This document shows, one piece after another, positions 44,931 to 58,172 of a stretch of DNA of 64,000 nucleotides. Numbering within the stretch: the first letter of the stretch is position 1; every line of letters starts with the position of its first letter. The notes beneath the pieces are model-generated. The model was not told the DNA's origin, ran no database searches, and worked only from the letters and a program-made list of their open reading frames with translations. The stretch covers positions 1 through 64,000 of the forward strand of contig CADCXA010000063.1 of the NCBI GenBank assembly GCA_902806565.1, given 5' to 3'. Source of the DNA: Hypoxylon rubiginosum. Lineage: Eukaryota; Ascomycota; Sordariomycetes; Xylariales; Hypoxylaceae. The position numbers and the translations under genes are program-made.

Positions 44931-46061
44931 TTAGCCCTTCGTAGTAGATCCAATGTCGCCCCATCGAATATTGGAAAATGTAACGTGCGTGTCAGGATGC
45001 TGAGACTGGATGGCGGAAGGGGTACTCTCCGCGAGGTTGCAGGGTCCATTATTGCCGGCGTCAAGCCAAGACATACTCTGGGCGGCGTCATTCCAAATAC
45101 TCATCGCCAATACCACTGTCAGAATCAAGTCAGCAATCGCTATCGTAGGACATATGTGGGTGTCATGTCACGCGCACAACCCGAGTGCGTGGGCGAGGCA
45201 ATTTGAAAGTTTCAAGACAGGGGTACTAGGTTACTTACTTCCTCGTCCCAAAGCCTGGCCCATGCCGGCAAGCCCGCCAAAGGCGCCGTTGCAGCTGGAA
45301 ATCGCCCCGCTGTTGCTCTGCTTCCCGTTCTGGATGTACGTGCGCGTGATCTGCGTCAGCGTGCCGCTGCCCACGAACTGCGTGACGACCGTGAAGGGCT
45401 TGCTGGTGTCGACGGTGCCGCCCGTGGCCCAGAAGTTGCGCTGGCCGCTCGCGTACGGGTTGTACCCGCAGCCGGACTTGTCGCAGCTGTTCCCGGTACA
45501 CGGGTGGGGGGTCATGGCCGTGGCCTTGGCGTTGGCCTCGAGGATGTCCATCTCGTTGCAGCAGAAGCCCTGGCACTGGGCGTCGCAGTAGCCTTGGCCG
45601 GCTGCCGCGCCGCCCGAGGACCCGCCGCCGTCGGCCTCCATCTCCGAGAGGTAGAAGGCCCCGTTCTCTCCGCAGGGCACGGCCGAGTAGTCGACGTCCA
45701 CGGAAAGCTCCTGGTTTAGGAGGCTCATGAGGACGTATTTGCCGTCCTCGCCTAGGAGGTAGATGCGAGGAGATGCGGGATTGAGTGCACCGCCCGATTG
45801 GACGTAGTGATACATAGTCACGGCGTCGCCCGAAGTAGAGACTCCCATAGCAGCGTAGTCATCTGCCGTTCTTGAGCCAGCAGACCCTTGGGCGTATTTG
45901 GAATCTTTGTCTAGCACGACCGAAGTGTTCTGCTGGACGCAACCTCCTGAGGTGGTGCATTTCCAAGTTAATAGGGAGGGATGTTGCTCAGAGCTTTGAG
46001 CGACGACCACACCTGTTAGCAGCGAGCCTACCAGGCCGACATACAGGAGTTTTGAAGACAT
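44931..46061 (-). CDS. GH7 cellulase, compact form (left copy)
   Basis: Two exons on the minus strand, 46061-45239 and 45115-44931, joined in phase across a 123-nt intron to give 335 residues. There is a signal peptide (to about AQS at 21-23). GH7 is identified by [53 protein letters not shown], the catalytic E-x-D-x-x-E in [32 protein letters not shown], and the C-terminal SIWNDAA...[10 protein letters not shown] and [14 protein letters not shown]. This set resembles endoglucanases more than cellobiohydrolases. It is short: the Cys-rich segment after SVVLD (about 25-40 residues in relatives) and ~14 residues before QGFCCNEMD are absent, and there is no linker or binding module. The catalytic triad remains, so activity is plausible but altered. 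An identical copy lies at 59396-60526. Confidence 0.9.
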
Positions 46062-46640
46062 GCTGTTGTATAGGCTGTCTGTTTAATGCCTTGCGGCCTT
46101 GCGATCAAGCGATCAAGACGAAAACAGTGTAGAATGTGCGAAATGTTGTCATATTTCGTATCTACTGGTTAGCTACCTTCCTTATTAATCAATTATTGCC
46201 TCCATGAAAACGGAATACCTCCGCATTTTCGCATCGATTTAGGCGTAGCGCTAGACATTTATATGCCGGAGCGGCAGTCCAGGATTTTTCCGTTTAGGAA
46301 ATCCGGAGGGTACGGGGAGATTGTAACATATAACGGCTGAATGTCAACTATGACAGCACACATTCGGGAAAATATCCACCGCACATGGCCGGGTTCAGGA
46401 GGCGTGCGAATCACGTATAGGACGGTCCGTTTTATGGGTCAGGTACGACATCGACCGAGAATTCGGCACTTGAGCGGGGATGGGTTCTCAAACGGCAGGT
46501 CGGCAAACATGGATCAATCGCTTGTGATTGAAACCATTCGGGTATATGAAGCCGGTGGGCGCGGTGCTATGCTGTTTCATCAGTTCTCACCTAAAAGAAA
46601 ACAAAAGAAGAAAAAGGGGAAAATAAATTTATAACATGGG
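46062..46640. other. GH7 upstream region, edge of the A+T island
   Basis: Promoter region of the left GH7 copy. A 97-codon plus-strand frame (46341-46634), rich in Arg/Lys, has no family resemblance and was not accepted as a gene. Composition changes sharply to A+T after about 46640. Confidence 0.55.
46257..46308 (-). promoter_or_regulatory. putative GH7 promoter: TATA-like box and CreA-like sites
   Basis: On the minus strand CATATAAAT (46257-46265) lies about 200 bp before the GH7 start. Two CCGGAG hexamers (46266-46271 and 46303-46308) and a GCGGGG at 46474-46479 fit the SYGGRG consensus of the carbon-catabolite repressor CreA/CRE1, commonly found before cellulase genes. Inference from consensus only. 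The same sites occur in mirror position before the right copy. Confidence 0.35.
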
Positions 46641-47284
46641 CGAATACTTATTAACGTTCTAAATTATATATCTTCCTTATTAATGCGTATAATCTAAGCC
46701 TATAAAAGACTTCGCTATATTAGAAACTAGAGTTTACGTATATAAAACAAATAAAAGAAATATTCTTAATTTTATATTAACGGTTACTTACTAGGTAAAT
46801 AACTAAATAAAAATTAATAAATATTTTAATAATTAAACTATATTTAAATATTTAAATAAATATAATCTTTTATTTTAAAAAAAACTAATAATATATTTAT
46901 TATAAATAATATTATATTAATATTATAATATTATTTACTTTTTATATAAAAAGTAAGTTTTTTAATTTATTTTTTTAAAAAATTCTATTTTATAATAACT
47001 TAATATAATATATTATTACTTATTAAAACTTTATTATAAATTTATATTAAACCGTTAAAATAATAAAAATATTAAGTTTATTAAATTTATTAAATTTATT
47101 AAATTTATAAAATAAATTAAAACTATAATATATATAATTTTTATATTATATAAATATATTAAATTTTTAATAAATTAATATATTTTATTAATTTAAATTA
47201 TAAAAAATATATAATAATTAATTATAATTATATTTAAATTTAAAATTAAATTTATTATATTTATAAAATATTTATAATAATATT

Positions 47285-47445
47285 TAAATTATTATAAAAC
47301 TATTATTAAATTATTATTAAATTATTATTAAGTTATAATTAAACTATTATTAAATTATAATTAAATTATTATTAAATTATAATTAAACTATTATTAAATT
47401 ATAATTAAATTATTATTAAATTATATTTAAATTATAATTAAATTA
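47285..47445. repeat. 22-bp minisatellite
   Basis: Repeats of ATTATTAAATTATAATTAAA (22-bp period, with shorter 11-bp half units at both ends). The mirror copy is at about 58012-58172. Confidence 0.75.
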
Positions 47446-50400
47446 AAATCTTTATATTATAAAATATATAAAATATTATATTAAAAATTTTTAAAGTTTT
47501 TAATTAAATTAATAATTTTAATAATATAATTTATTATATATTAAATAATAATTTCCTTACTTATTTTAATTTTAATATTTTAATTATTATATATTAAAAT
47601 TTTTTAAACTTTTATTATTTAAATAAAACTATAAACTTATTTATTATTTTTAAAGTTTAAATAAAAAATATATAATTTTTATAATTTAAATAAAAGGCTT
47701 AATTTATTAATATTAAAAAAAATATAAACTAAGTTTATTTATATATAAAATTTTAATATTAAGATAATATAATAATTTTTTAACTTATAATTTTATTATT
47801 TAAATAATAAATCTTATATATATATATAATTAGATTTAAAAGTTATATATTAAAAAATTAATTAGCTTTTTTTTATAACTTATATAATTTACTAATTAAA
47901 ATAAATTAAAGTTTTTATTATAACTTTAAAAACTTATTTAAAAATAACTAATTATAAAAACTTAAAACCTTAAAATATAAACTTGTAAATATAAATAAAA
48001 TAATTATTATAAATAAATATTATTTATATTTAATTTATCTTTTATTTAAATAAATATTAAATAAAAAAAAATATTAAATATTATATAAAATATTCTTATA
48101 AAATATTTTATTAATAAAAATATTAATATTATAAAATAATAATATTATTATAAAATTATTTAAGCGATAAAAGAAATTAAAATATTATTATATAAAAAGT
48201 AATAAATTTAATAATTATAAATATTTTTATATATATAAGAATAATAAATAAAAAAGTTTATTAAATAAAAAAACTTATTATATTTATTTTTAATATTTTT
48301 AATAATATAAACACTTAATATTATTATTTTAAAAGTTATAATTTTTTAAATAATAAAAACTAAGTTTTTATAATAAAACTTTAATTTTAATAAATATAAA
48401 AAGCTTTTAAATTTATATATTAATATTATAATAATTAACACTTAAAAAACCTTAATTTTAAAAAGATTAATATAAATTATTATAAAAAACAAATTAATAA
48501 TAACTTAAATAATATTTTAAACTTTATATATTAAATATAAATTTATTAAAAAAAACCTATAAAAACAATTAAACTATTATTATATATATTTTTATAATTT
48601 AATTTATAAAATATTTAAAATATATTTAAAATAAGATTTTCTTTTTATAATTTAAAGTAAATAATCTAATTATAATTTTATATATAATATATTTTTAAAA
48701 AGATTTATAAAAACTAAATTATTTTTATTTATTATAATGTTAAATATAATATAAAAAAAAACTTTTATTATAATAAACTAAAAAAAGTTATATAAACTTT
48801 AAAAAATTAATAAAATTAAAACTTTTAATAAATAAAAATAATAATTCTTATTATTTAATATTTATTTATTTAATATTTATTTATTTAAATATATATTTAA
48901 GTATTAATATTTTAAATAATAAAATAATATTTAGTAGGTTAAATAGATATTTACTTAAATAAAAAATAATTAATAATTAAAATAACTATTTTTACCGTTT
49001 TAGTAACTTTATATTATAAATATATATTTAAAAGATAAATAATTTATAATTATTATAAAAGATAATATATAAATTTTTAACATTTTTTAAATTTATTTCT
49101 TTATTTTTAAAATATTTAATAAATAACCATATAATTATATTTATTTTACCTTTATTTATTCTTTTATTTTATTTAATTAAGCTATATATTATATTATTTC
49201 GTTATATAAAAACTTATTAAATACTAATACCAGCTTTTTTTTATTTTTTTTATATTATTTTAAATAATTTTTTAAACTAATATATTTATTAAAATATAAA
49301 CGGTTCTTATTTTTAATAAACCCTAATAAATATTACACTAACCATTTATTATAAATCCATTATATTTTTAAAATTAAAAAACTATTAAAATTATATTTAT
49401 ATATTAACTTTAATAATAAAAAATTAAAAATTAAATTTATAATATAATTTTTTATTTTTATATTATTTAAATTTATTTAAAATTTATTAATATAATTAAT
49501 AATTTTATTTTTTTACTATTTAATAATATAAATATTTTATAAATAAATATACTAAACTATTTTTTATTATAATAAGTTTCTAAAAATAATATATATTATA
49601 ACTTAAATATAAAACTAATACTTTTTAAATAAATTTAAATTATATAAACTTTTAAAATATTATTAATAATATAATATTAATATTAATATTTAATAATATA
49701 AATATTAATTTATTTATAATTTAATAATTAATTATATTAATTTAAAAAAAAAAACCATTATTACTTAATTTTTATATTATATTAACTTATATAAAACTTA
49801 TATAATTTTAAGATATATATATTTTATTTTTATTTTATTTTTATTTTATTTATAAATTATATGGTTATTTAAGGTTTAATTTATATAATTAATTAATATT
49901 ATATTTAAACTATAAAAGGAGTTTTAATTTTATAATTTATATAGGTTATTTAAAGTTAAAATCCTAGTATAATAATTATTTTAAAATATTAATTAACTAT
50001 ATTTATAAATAAATTATTAGATTTATTAATATTATATTATATAATTTTATAAAAATAAATATTAATATTTATATAAATTTTAAATCTAGTAAAATAAAAT
50101 TTCTAATATTTATTTATATTTTATAATTAATTTAGTTTTAAAACTAAAAAAAGTTTTTATTTTTTATTATAATAAACTTTTTTTTAGTTATATTAATAAT
50201 TTATAATTTTTAAATATATTTAAATATATTTAAATTAAATTATACTTTTAAAAATAAGCTGTTTTATAATTATACGTACTAGTTTATATATTAAATTTCT
50301 TTTTATATTTATTAATATATTTAACTTAAACTTATAATTATAATAAAATTTAATTATATTATTTTTATATTATTTATATTTAATTAAATTAGTAACTTTC

Positions 50401-50739
50401 TGTTTTATATTGTTTTTTAAATAAATTTTAATAAAAAAAATATAATTTATATTAATTTTTTTAATAAGTTATAAATAATTAAGGATAATTTTATTATGGA
50501 AATTTATATAGAAAAAATAATCTTATATTTATTTTTTTATTTTTTTTTTATATTTTATTAAATTATATTCTATTGTATTTTATTACGTTAGTTTATATTA
50601 AAAGGAATATAACATTAAGTTAATATTAAAATATTTTTATATTAAATAATTAATAATTTTAAAGTAAAATAATTTTATTTTAAAAAATATAAGTATATTT
50701 ATTTAAATATTATTAATATTAATTTTATTTTTATTGAGT

Positions 50740-51720
50740 TTTTATTAATTTAAATACCATTAAAAAGTTTATATGTTTATATAAATATTATATTTTTATT
50801 AAAGTTTTTTAATAATTTTTTAATAAAATAACTAATTTTTTTAATATTATTAAATAATAACTTTTTTAAATTTAATAAAATTATATTAAATTAAGTATTA
50901 ATAAAAGGTTTATAAAATAATATAAACATAATAATAATTATAAAGTTTTTAAAAAATTATAATTTTAAATAATTGGTTTTTTTTATATTAATAAATAAGA
51001 ATCTTTTTTTATTAACTAAGATTATATTTAATTAAATATTATTTTAAGATTTTTTAACTAATATAAATATTATAGTTTTATTATAATTTTTAAAAGATTA
51101 TATTTTTAAGGAATTAATTTTTTTGGTATTATTAAATAAAAATATTTTTAATTTAATTTAAGTTATATTTAATTAAATATTATTTTAAGATTTTTTAACT
51201 AATAAAAATATTATATTCTTATTATAATTTCTAAAAAATTATATCTTTAAATAACTAATTTTTTTAATATTATTAAGTAAAAACAAATTAAAATTTAATA
51301 AAATTATATTTATTTAAATATTAATTAAAAGTTTATAAATTAATATAAATATTATATTTTTATTTAAATTTTTAGATAATACTAGGTTTAAATAGCTTTT
51401 TTTTTTAGTATTATTAAATAAAAATTTCCTTATATTTATTAAAGTTACTTTTATTTAAATATAACTTAAAAATCTATAAAACTATATAAATATTATATTT
51501 TTATTAAAACTTTTAAAAAACTTAAACTTTAATTAGTTAATTTTAATAATATTATTAAATAATAATCTTTTTAAATTTATTAAAGTTATAATTATATTTA
51601 GGTAAATATTATTAAAAGGTTTATATATTAATATAAATATTATATTTTTATTAAATTTTTTAGTAAATTTTATTTTAAAATAAATAATTTTATTAATATC
51701 ATTAAATAATTTAACTTTTA
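50740..51720. repeat. 141-bp tandem array (left arm)
   Basis: The landmark ATAAATATTATATTTTTATT recurs in variant form at 50781, 50922, 51063, 51204, 51345, 51486 and 51633: five exact 141-bp steps and a last one of 147. Each unit also holds TTAATATTATTAAATAA in mid-unit and a TTAATAAAAGGTTTATAAA-like 3' part. Units differ mostly by C/T and G/A changes. A partial unit precedes at about 50740-50780 and another follows to about 51720. Confidence 0.85.
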
Positions 51721-52714
51721 TATAATTAAAAAGTAATAAAAAGTAATATATTAATATTTAAACTTTAAATATTTTAAATATAAAATATTAATTATATGTT
51801 AATAATATTAAATTATATATAAATTAATTTATTAATTATTTTATTAAAAAACCTTATTTATTTTAGTTTATTTTATATATTATATATTATTATTTGTTTT
51901 TTTTTATAAGTTATCTTTTGTTTTTTATAAGTATAAAACTTTAAAAAGGTTTTAAATTTTAATTAATTTTATTTTTTTCTTTTATATTAACTAAACTATT
52001 ATAATAAATATAATAAATAATTATATAAATAATAACTATTAAATTTTACCTTAAATTTTAAATAATATATAATATTTATAAAATGTTTTTTTAATAAAAT
52101 TTTTAATGTTAAAAAACTTTTATATTAATATTAATAATATAATAAAATATATTTTATTAAATAATTTAAAAAAGTGGATAACTAAATATATAAAATTAAT
52201 TATAAGAAATTTCCTTCGTAATTTATTAAGTTTAATTAATAAGTTAATGTTTTTAAATAACTAGTTTTAATATTTATAAAATAAAATAAAAATATTTTTA
52301 ATATATATTAAATTTATAAGTTTAATTAACTTAAAAAATTAATTAAAAAATATAAATAAGTTTTTATTTTATATTAATAAATTTTTTATTAATATTAACT
52401 TTATAATTAAATATATAAAATAATTTCTTAGTATTATTATAAACTAATTTAAATTTTTTTATTAGTTTAAATAAATTTATTTATTATTAGTTTTTTAAGA
52501 AATTAAAATAATAAACTTTTATTATTATTTTATTATTTTATAACTTTTAAAAATTATATTTAAAGTTTTTAATAAAACTTTAAAGTTTAAAAAATAATAC
52601 GTTAAATATTTTTATTAATTATTACCATATAATAAAAAGGAATTTTTTAAATTTTAATAAGTTAATATAATAAACTATTTTTAATTATATTAAGAAAAGT
52701 ATTTTATATATATT

Positions 52715-52741
52715 AATATTAAAATATTAAATTTTAATATT
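52715..52741. repeat. axis hairpin of the inverted repeat
   Basis: A stem AATATTAAAAT (52715-52725) and its exact complement ATTTTAATATT (52731-52741) flank a 5-nt loop. Just outside, the two arms differ by several short indels before settling into near-perfect pairing. Confidence 0.85.
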
Positions 52742-53737
52742 AAATATATATTAAAAATACTTTTCTTAATATAATTAAAAATAGTTTATTATATTAACTT
52801 ATTAAAATTTAAAAAATTCCTTTTTATTATATGGTAATAATTAATAAAAATATTTAACGTATTATTTTTTAAACTTTAAAGTTTTATTAAAAACTTTAAA
52901 TATAATTTTTAAAAGTTATAAAATAATAAAATAATAATAAAGTTTATTATTTTAATTTCTTAAAAAACTAATAATAAATAAATTTATTTAAACTAATAAA
53001 AAAATTTAAATTAGTTTATAATAATACTAAGAAATTATTTTATATATTTAATTATAAAGTTAATATTAATAAAAAATTTATTAATATAAAATAAAAACTT
53101 ATTTATATTTTTTAATTAATTTTTTAAGTTAATTAAACTTATAAATTTAATATATATTAAAAATATTTTTATTTTATTTTATAAATATTAAAACTAGTTA
53201 TTTAAAAACATTAACTTATTAATTAAACTTAATAAATTACGAAGGAAATTTCTTATAATTAATTTTATATATTTAGTTATCCACTTTTTTAAATTATTTA
53301 ATAAAATATATTTTATTATATTATTAATATTAATATAAAAGTTTTTTAACATTAAAAATTTTATTAAAAAAACATTTTATAAATATTATATATTATTTAA
53401 AATTTAAGGTAAAATTTAATAGTTATTATTTATATAATTATTTATTATATTTATTATAATAGTTTAGTTAATATAAAAGAAAAAAATAAAATTAATTAAA
53501 ATTTAAAACCTTTTTAAAGTTTTATACTTATAAAAAACAAAAGATAACTTATAAAAAAAAACAAATAATAATATATAATATATAAAATAAACTAAAATAA
53601 ATAAGGTTTTTTAATAAAATAATTAATAAATTAATTTATATATAATTTAATATTATTAACATATAATTAATATTTTATATTTAAAATATTTAAAGTTTAA
53701 ATATTAATATATTACTTTTTATTACTTTTTAATTATA

Positions 53738-54718
53738 TAAAAGTTAAATTATTTAATGATATTAATAAAATTATTTATTTTAAAATAAAATTTACTAAAA
53801 AATTTAATAAAAATATAATATTTATATTAATATATAAACCTTTTAATAATATTTACCTAAATATAATTATAACTTTAATAAATTTAAAAAGATTATTATT
53901 TAATAATATTATTAAAATTAACTAATTAAAGTTTAAGTTTTTTAAAAGTTTTAATAAAAATATAATATTTATATAGTTTTATAGATTTTTAAGTTATATT
54001 TAAATAAAAGTAACTTTAATAAATATAAGGAAATTTTTATTTAATAATACTAAAAAAAAAAGCTATTTAAACCTAGTATTATCTAAAAATTTAAATAAAA
54101 ATATAATATTTATATTAATTTATAAACTTTTAATTAATATTTAAATAAATATAATTTTATTAAATTTTAATTTGTTTTTACTTAATAATATTAAAAAAAT
54201 TAGTTATTTAAAGATATAATTTTTTAGAAATTATAATAAGAATATAATATTTTTATTAGTTAAAAAATCTTAAAATAATATTTAATTAAATATAACTTAA
54301 ATTAAATTAAAAATATTTTTATTTAATAATACCAAAAAAATTAATTCCTTAAAAATATAATCTTTTAAAAATTATAATAAAACTATAATATTTATATTAG
54401 TTAAAAAATCTTAAAATAATATTTAATTAAATATAATCTTAGTTAATAAAAAAAGATTCTTATTTATTAATATAAAAAAAACCAATTATTTAAAATTATA
54501 ATTTTTTAAAAACTTTATAATTATTATTATGTTTATATTATTTTATAAACCTTTTATTAATACTTAATTTAATATAATTTTATTAAATTTAAAAAAGTTA
54601 TTATTTAATAATATTAAAAAAATTAGTTATTTTATTAAAAAATTATTAAAAAACTTTAATAAAAATATAATATTTATATAAACATATAAACTTTTTAATG
54701 GTATTTAAATTAATAAAA
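53738..54718. repeat. 141-bp tandem array (right arm)
   Basis: Inverted copy of 50740-51720 (pairing constant 105458 in this stretch). Confidence 0.85.
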
Positions 54719-57700
54719 ACTCAATAAAAATAAAATTAATATTAATAATATTTAAATAAATATACTTATATTTTTTAAAATAAAATTATTTTACTTTAAA
54801 ATTATTAATTATTTAATATAAAAATATTTTAATATTAACTTAATGTTATATTCCTTTTAATATAAACTAACGTAATAAAATACAATAGAATATAATTTAA
54901 TAAAATATAAAAAAAAAATAAAAAAATAAATATAAGATTATTTTTTCTATATAAATTTCCATAATAAAATTATCCTTAATTATTTATAACTTATTAAAAA
55001 AATTAATATAAATTATATTTTTTTTATTAAAATTTATTTAAAAAACAATATAAAACAGAAAGTTACTAATTTAATTAAATATAAATAATATAAAAATAAT
55101 ATAATTAAATTTTATTATAATTATAAGTTTAAGTTAAATATATTAATAAATATAAAAAGAAATTTAATATATAAACTAGTACGTATAATTATAAAACAGC
55201 TTATTTTTAAAAGTATAATTTAATTTAAATATATTTAAATATATTTAAAAATTATAAATTATTAATATAACTAAAAAAAAGTTTATTATAATAAAAAATA
55301 AAAACTTTTTTTAGTTTTAAAACTAAATTAATTATAAAATATAAATAAATATTAGAAATTTTATTTTACTAGATTTAAAATTTATATAAATATTAATATT
55401 TATTTTTATAAAATTATATAATATAATATTAATAAATCTAATAATTTATTTATAAATATAGTTAATTAATATTTTAAAATAATTATTATACTAGGATTTT
55501 AACTTTAAATAACCTATATAAATTATAAAATTAAAACTCCTTTTATAGTTTAAATATAATATTAATTAATTATATAAATTAAACCTTAAATAACCATATA
55601 ATTTATAAATAAAATAAAAATAAAATAAAAATAAAATATATATATCTTAAAATTATATAAGTTTTATATAAGTTAATATAATATAAAAATTAAGTAATAA
55701 TGGTTTTTTTTTTAAATTAATATAATTAATTATTAAATTATAAATAAATTAATATTTATATTATTAAATATTAATATTAATATTATATTATTAATAATAT
55801 TTTAAAAGTTTATATAATTTAAATTTATTTAAAAAGTATTAGTTTTATATTTAAGTTATAATATATATTATTTTTAGAAACTTATTATAATAAAAAATAG
55901 TTTAGTATATTTATTTATAAAATATTTATATTATTAAATAGTAAAAAAATAAAATTATTAATTATATTAATAAATTTTAAATAAATTTAAATAATATAAA
56001 AATAAAAAATTATATTATAAATTTAATTTTTAATTTTTTATTATTAAAGTTAATATATAAATATAATTTTAATAGTTTTTTAATTTTAAAAATATAATGG
56101 ATTTATAATAAATGGTTAGTGTAATATTTATTAGGGTTTATTAAAAATAAGAACCGTTTATATTTTAATAAATATATTAGTTTAAAAAATTATTTAAAAT
56201 AATATAAAAAAAATAAAAAAAAGCTGGTATTAGTATTTAATAAGTTTTTATATAACGAAATAATATAATATATAGCTTAATTAAATAAAATAAAAGAATA
56301 AATAAAGGTAAAATAAATATAATTATATGGTTATTTATTAAATATTTTAAAAATAAAGAAATAAATTTAAAAAATGTTAAAAATTTATATATTATCTTTT
56401 ATAATAATTATAAATTATTTATCTTTTAAATATATATTTATAATATAAAGTTACTAAAACGGTAAAAATAGTTATTTTAATTATTAATTATTTTTTATTT
56501 AAGTAAATATCTATTTAACCTACTAAATATTATTTTATTATTTAAAATATTAATACTTAAATATATATTTAAATAAATAAATATTAAATAAATAAATATT
56601 AAATAATAAGAATTATTATTTTTATTTATTAAAAGTTTTAATTTTATTAATTTTTTAAAGTTTATATAACTTTTTTTAGTTTATTATAATAAAAGTTTTT
56701 TTTTATATTATATTTAACATTATAATAAATAAAAATAATTTAGTTTTTATAAATCTTTTTAAAAATATATTATATATAAAATTATAATTAGATTATTTAC
56801 TTTAAATTATAAAAAGAAAATCTTATTTTAAATATATTTTAAATATTTTATAAATTAAATTATAAAAATATATATAATAATAGTTTAATTGTTTTTATAG
56901 GTTTTTTTTAATAAATTTATATTTAATATATAAAGTTTAAAATATTATTTAAGTTATTATTAATTTGTTTTTTATAATAATTTATATTAATCTTTTTAAA
57001 ATTAAGGTTTTTTAAGTGTTAATTATTATAATATTAATATATAAATTTAAAAGCTTTTTATATTTATTAAAATTAAAGTTTTATTATAAAAACTTAGTTT
57101 TTATTATTTAAAAAATTATAACTTTTAAAATAATAATATTAAGTGTTTATATTATTAAAAATATTAAAAATAAATATAATAAGTTTTTTTATTTAATAAA
57201 CTTTTTTATTTATTATTCTTATATATATAAAAATATTTATAATTATTAAATTTATTACTTTTTATATAATAATATTTTAATTTCTTTTATCGCTTAAATA
57301 ATTTTATAATAATATTATTATTTTATAATATTAATATTTTTATTAATAAAATATTTTATAAGAATATTTTATATAATATTTAATATTTTTTTTTATTTAA
57401 TATTTATTTAAATAAAAGATAAATTAAATATAAATAATATTTATTTATAATAATTATTTTATTTATATTTACAAGTTTATATTTTAAGGTTTTAAGTTTT
57501 TATAATTAGTTATTTTTAAATAAGTTTTTAAAGTTATAATAAAAACTTTAATTTATTTTAATTAGTAAATTATATAAGTTATAAAAAAAAGCTAATTAAT
57601 TTTTTAATATATAACTTTTAAATCTAATTATATATATATATAAGATTTATTATTTAAATAATAAAATTATAAGTTAAAAAATTATTATATTATCTTAATA

Positions 57701-58011
57701 TTAAAATTTTATATATAAATAAACTTAGTTTATATTTTTTTTAATATTAATAAATTAAGCCTTTTATTTAAATTATAAAAATTATATATTTTTTATTTAA
57801 ACTTTAAAAATAATAAATAAGTTTATAGTTTTATTTAAATAATAAAAGTTTAAAAAATTTTAATATATAATAATTAAAATATTAAAATTAAAATAAGTAA
57901 GGAAATTATTATTTAATATATAATAAATTATATTATTAAAATTATTAATTTAATTAAAAACTTTAAAAATTTTTAATATAATATTTTATATATTTTATAA
58001 TATAAAGATTT

Positions 58012-58172
58012 TAATTTAATTATAATTTAAATATAATTTAATAATAATTTAATTATAATTTAATAATAGTTTAATTATAATTTAATAATAATTTAATTAT
58101 AATTTAATAATAGTTTAATTATAACTTAATAATAATTTAATAATAATTTAATAATAGTTTTATAATAATTTA
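58012..58172. repeat. 22-bp minisatellite (right arm)
   Basis: Inverted copy of 47285-47445. Confidence 0.75.

Larger units (their letters stand above)
41457..52714. repeat. left arm of a giant inverted repeat (at least 11.2 kb)
   Basis: Every gene and spacer from 41457 to 46640 reappears in reverse complement with base x at 105457-x, and identical protein translations. In the A+T part the pairing constant slips to 105458 (tested near 50275, 51284 and 52218) and 105459 (near 52600), meaning single-base length differences. One of them is visible as a T4-versus-A3 run near 52516. The arm continues left beyond what the window can show, because the partner sequence runs off the right end. Confidence 0.97.
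46641..52714. repeat. A+T island, left half (RIP-like)
   Basis: About 6.1 kb of nearly pure A/T with no readable frame. The last normal sequence ends near 46,640-46,740 with a graded transition. It contains a 22-bp minisatellite and a 141-bp tandem array (listed separately). No LTRs, telomere repeats or transposon ends were found in it by eye. Confidence 0.85.

Noticed and set aside
46341..46634. A 97-codon plus-strand frame at the island edge, and its mirror at 58823-59116
   Set aside because: Basic composition and a Lys-rich end that runs into the A+T transition; no family resemblance. It overlaps the presumed GH7 promoter.
47285..51720. CRISPR-like array
   Set aside because: The repeats are contiguous and A/T-only without unique spacers, in a eukaryotic genome.
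52600..52860. Telomere-to-telomere fusion at the palindrome centre
   Set aside because: No TTAGGG/CCCTAA repeats occur at or near the axis.
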